NCBI GenBank assembly: GCA_041748315.1
Contig: JBGTDM010000411.1
Span: 1 to 26,707 of the forward strand
Source: CALMEE01 sp041748315
GTDB taxonomy: Bacteria > Planctomycetota > Planctomycetia > Pirellulales > Pirellulaceae
Length of the DNA: 26,707 nucleotides
Direction: 5' to 3'
This document shows positions 23,121 through 26,707 of this stretch, one piece after another. Every line of letters starts with the position of its first letter. The first letter of the stretch is position 1. The notes under the pieces were generated by a model. That model was not told where the DNA came from. It made no database searches and worked only from the letters and a program-made list of their open reading frames with translations. The position numbers and the translations under genes were made by a program.

Positions 23121-23848
23121 GTTGCAAAATTGAACAGGACAAATCGAACGATAGAGAGCTTCGGCCCCATACGCGAGGCTACGTCTCAAAAAAAAATCTG
23201 AAGCGCGATCGTTTTTTTTCGTTCAGCTTGACCGCGTTGTGAAACAGACCGGATGCAAAACTTGCGATGCTTTAAAGGATAGTCCGTTCGCTTTGGCAGA
23301 CGTTTTCGAGTTGATCTGTCAGCGGTGAAACGAAATTTGCCGACCATCCAATGCGACGAAACCTAGTCATTTAACGCACGCCGTCCAGACGGCGTGGTTT
23401 CAAGGGGAATGGCCCGTGGGGTGGGATTGCAATATCTGTCGAGACCAACTGATAGGCCGTTCGCGAGCCCAGGTGTTTGCGGTCGGACGATTGAACCAGG
23501 ACGGCCTGAGATTGTTGCTCGACTGAGCTAAACCGGTCAACTTCGAATTCACAACCAGGATCAGCGAAGAGCGATACAACGCCAGTCTGGTTCAGTTGTG
23601 TCCGCTAACACAACGTGGGACTAAGCTTAGCGATATGTCCAGCTTCGAACTGCTAATCCTGACTTGGTCGTTTGCGCCAGAGTACGAGTTGACGAGCGGA
23701 TTGAGGTAGTCTTCAAAGGACGAAGGGGGTATTCTAACTCAGGTAGACTATTCCACGTCAAATCGCGATGATGAATTTCGCGATCAACCCCTGATGTACT
23801 TTACTCGATTAACGACATTTTGAAACTATTGTGCAGGTCTCTTTTCAA

Positions 23849-24640
23849 ATGGACAATCGTAGCGAGTCAACTCAGGTTCAGCGGTTGCAACAACACATTC
23901 GCAATCAAAGCCAACAGATTAAGAATCTGCGATCAAAAGTGGATCGATTGGAGAAACTCTGGGCGTACTCGATCACGGATCCATCAGTGCGGTGGTTATA
24001 CGACAATCGCAGTGAGCGGATGGATCCAACGGTGCCAATTTTTGACGAGGGGCGAGCTGAGTTTCACTTGGCGCGATACCGATTTGCCGCTGAATATGTC
24101 GCTGGCAAGAGAGTCGCAGATGTTGCTTGTGGGACAGGTTACGGAGTTCGAGTGCTTATCGAGGAGGGGCGAGCGACGGAAGTGATCGGCGTGGATTGTT
24201 GTGCGGAAGCGATTGAGTATGCTTCGAAAAATCATGCTCCGCAGGGTGCTTCGTATCTCGCCTGCCGCGGCGAAGAAACTGGACTGGAAGACGGCACCTT
24301 CGAAATCATCGTATCGTTTGAGACCCTTGAGCATGTATCGGACGATGATTTACTGATCGCGGAGTTCGCTCGTTTACTAAAACCAGGCGGAACGTTGATT
24401 TGTTCTACACCTAACCAATGGCCGTTGGAAGTTGCACCGCATCATGTTCGCGTTTACGATCACCGAACGTTGACGCAATTGCTGAATCGGTATTTCACGG
24501 ACATTGCACTGTTCAATCAGAATTCAGGAACGGATTTTGAGTACAATCGCGGTGAGCCGGCCGGTATTGTTCCGTCGCACGAGAAAAATTCCGAGATGGC
24601 CGAATGTTACTTGGCCGTTTGCAAGCTGCCGATGGCTTAA
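23849..24640 (+). CDS. Class I SAM-dependent methyltransferase with N-terminal coiled coil
   Basis: 263 residues from ATG 23849 (GTG 23831 is possible). Residues 1-45 (VQRLQQHIRNQSQQIKNLRS) look like a coiled coil. The methyltransferase core follows: motif I VADVACGTGYGVRVL (about 89-103), then GVDCCAEAIEYA, an acidic segment EIIVSFETLEHVSDDD, and LLKPGGTLICSTPN, all typical of the Methyltransf_11/23 group. The substrate is unknown. Coiled-coil/methyltransferase proteins of this shape often occur in polysaccharide or glycan gene sets, but the neighbours here give no such hint. Confidence 0.85.
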   Translation: MDNRSESTQVQRLQQHIRNQSQQIKNLRSKVDRLEKLWAYSITDPSVRWLYDNRSERMDPTVPIFDEGRAEFHLARYRFAAEYVAGKRVADVACGTGYGVRVLIEEGRATEVIGVDCCAEAIEYASKNHAPQGASYLACRGEETGLEDGTFEIIVSFETLEHVSDDDLLIAEFARLLKPGGTLICSTPNQWPLEVAPHHVRVYDHRTLTQLLNRYFTDIALFNQNSGTDFEYNRGEPAGIVPSHEKNSEMAECYLAVCKLPMA

Positions 24641-24670
24641 CTCGAATGACTCGAAACGCCTCGCTGAATT

Positions 24671-25924
24671 TTATTCTACGGTATCTGCGTAATTCTTAAA
24701 AATCTGCGCAATGTCCTTGAATCGTCGGAGAAATGCGGCAAAGACGCGAGGTTCGAATCGAGTGCCGTTTTCCGAGTTCATAATCTCGAGACATTTTGTT
24801 AGTGGAAAGGGATCTTTGTACGGGCGTTTTGTCGAAAGTGCATCAAACACGTCGGCCACGGTCGTGATTCTACCTTCGAACGGAATTTCTTCTCCTTTTA
24901 AACCGTTGGGATATCCAGTCCCGTCCCACTTTTCATGATGCGTCGCGGCAATCGATGCGGCCAGACTCAGCAGCGGAGACCTTTCACCTTGAAAAATTTC
25001 GTGCGAGGCATCGGATTCCTGTCCAGCCAACGGACCCATGATTGCCAAGCCCAGTTCGCAATGTTTGGTCATGATCACCATTTCATCCGGATCCAATTTT
25101 CCTGGTTTCATCAAAATGGCATCCGGCACGCCAATTTTGCCCACATCGTGCAATTGCGCGGCCAATTCCATTTGGTGGCAATACTCTTCGTCAAACCCCA
25201 GTTCGTTGGCAATCACTGCGGCATACTTGCCAACTCGAACAACATGTTGTCCGGTCTCATTATCGCGGAACTCCGCCGCGCGAGCCAAACAGTGAATCAC
25301 ATGTTCGCGGGAACGGGCGAGTTCTTTGGTCCGCAGGTCGACCTCACGTTCCAGCATCTCAGCTTGATTGGCAAGATTGTCCTGATGAGCCTTGACAATC
25401 AGTGCATTTTGAACTCGCAGAATCAGATCATGCGGATCGACCGGTTTTTTCAAGAACTCGGTTACACCAAGTTTGAGCGCCTCATTCTTAGTTTTGGCAT
25501 CGGAATCCGCCGACAATATGATGACCGGCGTAAAGACGCAATCGTCCATATTTTGTCGTGAACGCAGAATGTCCAGCCCATCAACGGTTGGCATATTGAT
25601 ATCCAATAATATCACATCCGGACGATGCATCTGGATCGAGTCAATCGCACGCGTGGAGTCGCTGATTTCGATGAAGCGACTGTAACCGCTCGATTGGAGG
25701 AGGCGGCGCACGACCCGAATGACAAGCGGTTCGTCATCGATAATCATGATTTTAGCTGATTTGGTCCGATTGACGCTGCGATCAAGCAACGCTGAGACAC
25801 CAGTTTCGACGGACGTTGTCGGCGTCGATGCTGCGGTATTCGTTGGTGGCAGTGGAAGAGAACCGCCACCGATCGACGGGGCAGCGCCTTCAAAATTGAT
25901 TGTCAAAGGAGTGACGATGGACAT
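24671..25924 (-). CDS. Response regulator with HD-GYP phosphodiesterase domain
   Basis: A 417-residue two-component output protein likely degrading cyclic di-GMP. After a Pro/Thr/Ser-rich N-terminus (1-56) comes a receiver domain, about 57-175, with acidic pocket Asp63/Asp64, phospho-acceptor Asp108 (LLDINMPTVDG) and the conserved Lys in FLKKPVD (159/160). A helical linker (175-205) leads to the HD-GYP domain: HDVGKIGVPD (His259, Asp260) and HHEKWDGTGYPNGL (329-342), followed by ADVFDALSTKRPYKD. The key residues are present, so it should be active. No partner kinase gene is adjacent. The start at 25924 lacks a clear Shine-Dalgarno. Convergent with the methyltransferase gene. Confidence 0.93.
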   Translation of the reverse strand: MSIVTPLTINFEGAAPSIGGGSLPLPPTNTAASTPTTSVETGVSALLDRSVNRTKSAKIMIIDDEPLVIRVVRRLLQSSGYSRFIEISDSTRAIDSIQMHRPDVILLDINMPTVDGLDILRSRQNMDDCVFTPVIILSADSDAKTKNEALKLGVTEFLKKPVDPHDLILRVQNALIVKAHQDNLANQAEMLEREVDLRTKELARSREHVIHCLARAAEFRDNETGQHVVRVGKYAAVIANELGFDEEYCHQMELAAQLHDVGKIGVPDAILMKPGKLDPDEMVIMTKHCELGLAIMGPLAGQESDASHEIFQGERSPLLSLAASIAATHHEKWDGTGYPNGLKGEEIPFEGRITTVADVFDALSTKRPYKDPFPLTKCLEIMNSENGTRFEPRVFAAFLRRFKDIAQIFKNYADTVE

Positions 25925-26649
25925 AGGCTTGTCTTATTATGCAAGTGGTTTAACTCTTCTGGACGGCAATAGGGGATTCATTACGGTATGCGTGTCGCGT
26001 AAACTCGCTCGCAAATGATCGGATCCGATCAAGGTCTCCTTGTGTGGCCGCTTGCTCGAAATTCTTTTCCTAGTGGACATGGTATTGACTGAAAAGTTGG
26101 ACGTCGGCCCGAATCCGGACGAGTTGATTCCGCATCTCATTTGCCGCATCACCGCAAACGTAAACGAGAATACGTCGTTTGGATTCGTCGTGAATTAGTG
26201 CACTGGCTTTGTCGTTTTGTCATTATTGGCAGGAGAGTTCTCCAGCATTCAAAGGATACGGCGCCCTAGAGTTAACCCGAGCGCATTGACCAGATTCGTT
26301 AGCGTTTCCAGTTGACTATGATCCGGAATCATCGGAAATGGCAGCAAAATCGTTGCCTTCCGTCAACCGATTCAGCGTGGGCTCAATGCGTTCCGTTGTG
26401 TCTCAATCGGAAACTGGTCGAGAACCGGTGCCGACTGGGCTCGAGAATCTGTCTCGACCACCTGACTGGACAGCGCCACTTTGTCGTTTTTTATCCGCCA
26501 ATTGGCGTGTTTGCCGTGATTGTGAGCGGCAAGGCGCTAGCCGCCGACTGACGTGGCAAAACCCGCGGCTAGTGCTTCGTTCCAATTAAAAATTAGGGTT
26601 CCCTAATTCTTGAAAAATTGCGACCTTTGTATCAACACGGAGGTTTGCC
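25925..26649. other. Mostly non-coding region before the IS630-like element
   Basis: A possible 39-residue frame lies at 26079-26198 (MVLTEKLDVGPNPDELIPHL...), with plausible composition but no ribosome binding site; I do not call it. An inverted repeat CTAGCCGC (26537-26544) / GCGGCTAG (26565-26572) ends at the boundary of the IS630-like element. Otherwise nothing was seen. Confidence 0.4.
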
Positions 26650-26707
26650 ATGGAAAAGAAGTATATCGTTCGGTTGGACGATCAGGAACGCCAAGAATTA
26701 AAACAGA
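26570..26707 (+). mobile_element. IS630-like element, left end (partial)
   Basis: The element seems to begin at TAGTGCTTCG (26570), consistent with the TA target of IS630/Tc1-type transposons. The same end arrangement recurs at 4707-4738. A transposase-like gene starts 80 bp inside, and the element continues beyond the window. Confidence 0.5.
26650..26707 (+). CDS. Transposase N-terminus, IS630-like (partial)
   Basis: ATG 26650 is preceded by GGAGG (26639-26643) at six bases, a strong ribosome binding site. Only 19 codons are inside the window: MEKKYIVRLDDQERQELKQ. This resembles the beginning of planctomycete IS630-family transposases (a short basic start, then an E/R-rich helix before the helix-turn-helix). 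The catalytic domain is outside the window, so the assignment depends on the start and the neighbouring element end. Confidence 0.55.
   Translation, partial: MEKKYIVRLDDQERQELKQ

Larger units (their letters stand above)
23012..23848. other. Gene-poor region with possible gene relics
   Basis: It contains the terminator and dyad described separately, A9 and T8 runs near 23188-23219, and short frames that read like protein remains: QTGCKTCDALKDSPFALADV ending at 23328, and CNICRDQLIGRSRAQVFAVG near 23431-23490. The hairpin ACGCCGTC-CA-GACGGCGT lies near 23380-23397. No intact gene was found. Confidence 0.4.

Noticed and set aside
1..26707. tRNA, rRNA or CRISPR array
   Set aside because: No regularly spaced repeats and no tRNA/rRNA-like sequence was noticed, though a covariance scan could not be run.

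Overview
The window looks like a chromosomal piece of a planctomycete, probably of the Pirellulales/Planctomycetales type. The reasons are a very large serine/threonine kinase fused to WD40 repeats and paired with an ECF sigma factor, a second kinase joined to a formylglycine-generating-enzyme (FGE)-like domain, a PEP-CTERM exported protein, frequent absence of Shine-Dalgarno sites, moderate GC, and IS3- and IS630-type elements at the edges. The placement rests on gene content only.

Layout. 1-1105: right part of an IS3-family (IS407-group-like) element. 1463-3854: a zinc-ribbon/Ser-Thr-kinase/TM protein whose FGE-like C-terminal half sits in another frame, followed by an unknown cysteine-containing protein (3898-4554). 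4555-5212: gene-free, with a probable IS630-type end relic. 5213-9749 (minus): ECF sigma factor followed by the WD40 kinase. 9961-10556 (plus, divergent): a broken FecR-like gene, then a terminator-like hairpin and a PEP-CTERM protein. 11629-11765: first copy of a nested palindromic repeat. 12123-13730: M28 metallopeptidase. 13824-14729 (minus): SprT-like zinc protease.

14973-19380 is the best understood block: two NrdR boxes overlapping a strong promoter, a leader of about 370 nt with several hairpins, nrdA with two ATP-cones, nrdB, and a rho-independent terminator. The nrdB product carries Phe where the radical Tyr of class Ia enzymes lies, in a context matching the Chlamydia class Ic (Mn/Fe) subunit. 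Then come a PlsC-like acyltransferase, cdsA and rsmG (phospholipid synthesis and 16S rRNA methylation; cdsA and rsmG overlap by 4 bp), a small two-TM protein, and a second copy of the palindromic repeat.

22613-23011 (minus) is a small unknown gene with a good Shine-Dalgarno whose last codons lie in the repeat. 23012-23848 is gene-poor. Next are a SAM methyltransferase with an N-terminal coiled coil, a REC-HD-GYP response regulator (minus), a mostly empty stretch, and the start of an IS630-like transposase at the right edge.

The most interesting points are the class Ic ribonucleotide reductase with its NrdR-controlled promoter and structured leader, the nested repeat, and several apparent frameshifts in signalling genes between 3 and 10 kb. 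I did not find a clearly new multi-gene defence or secretion system.
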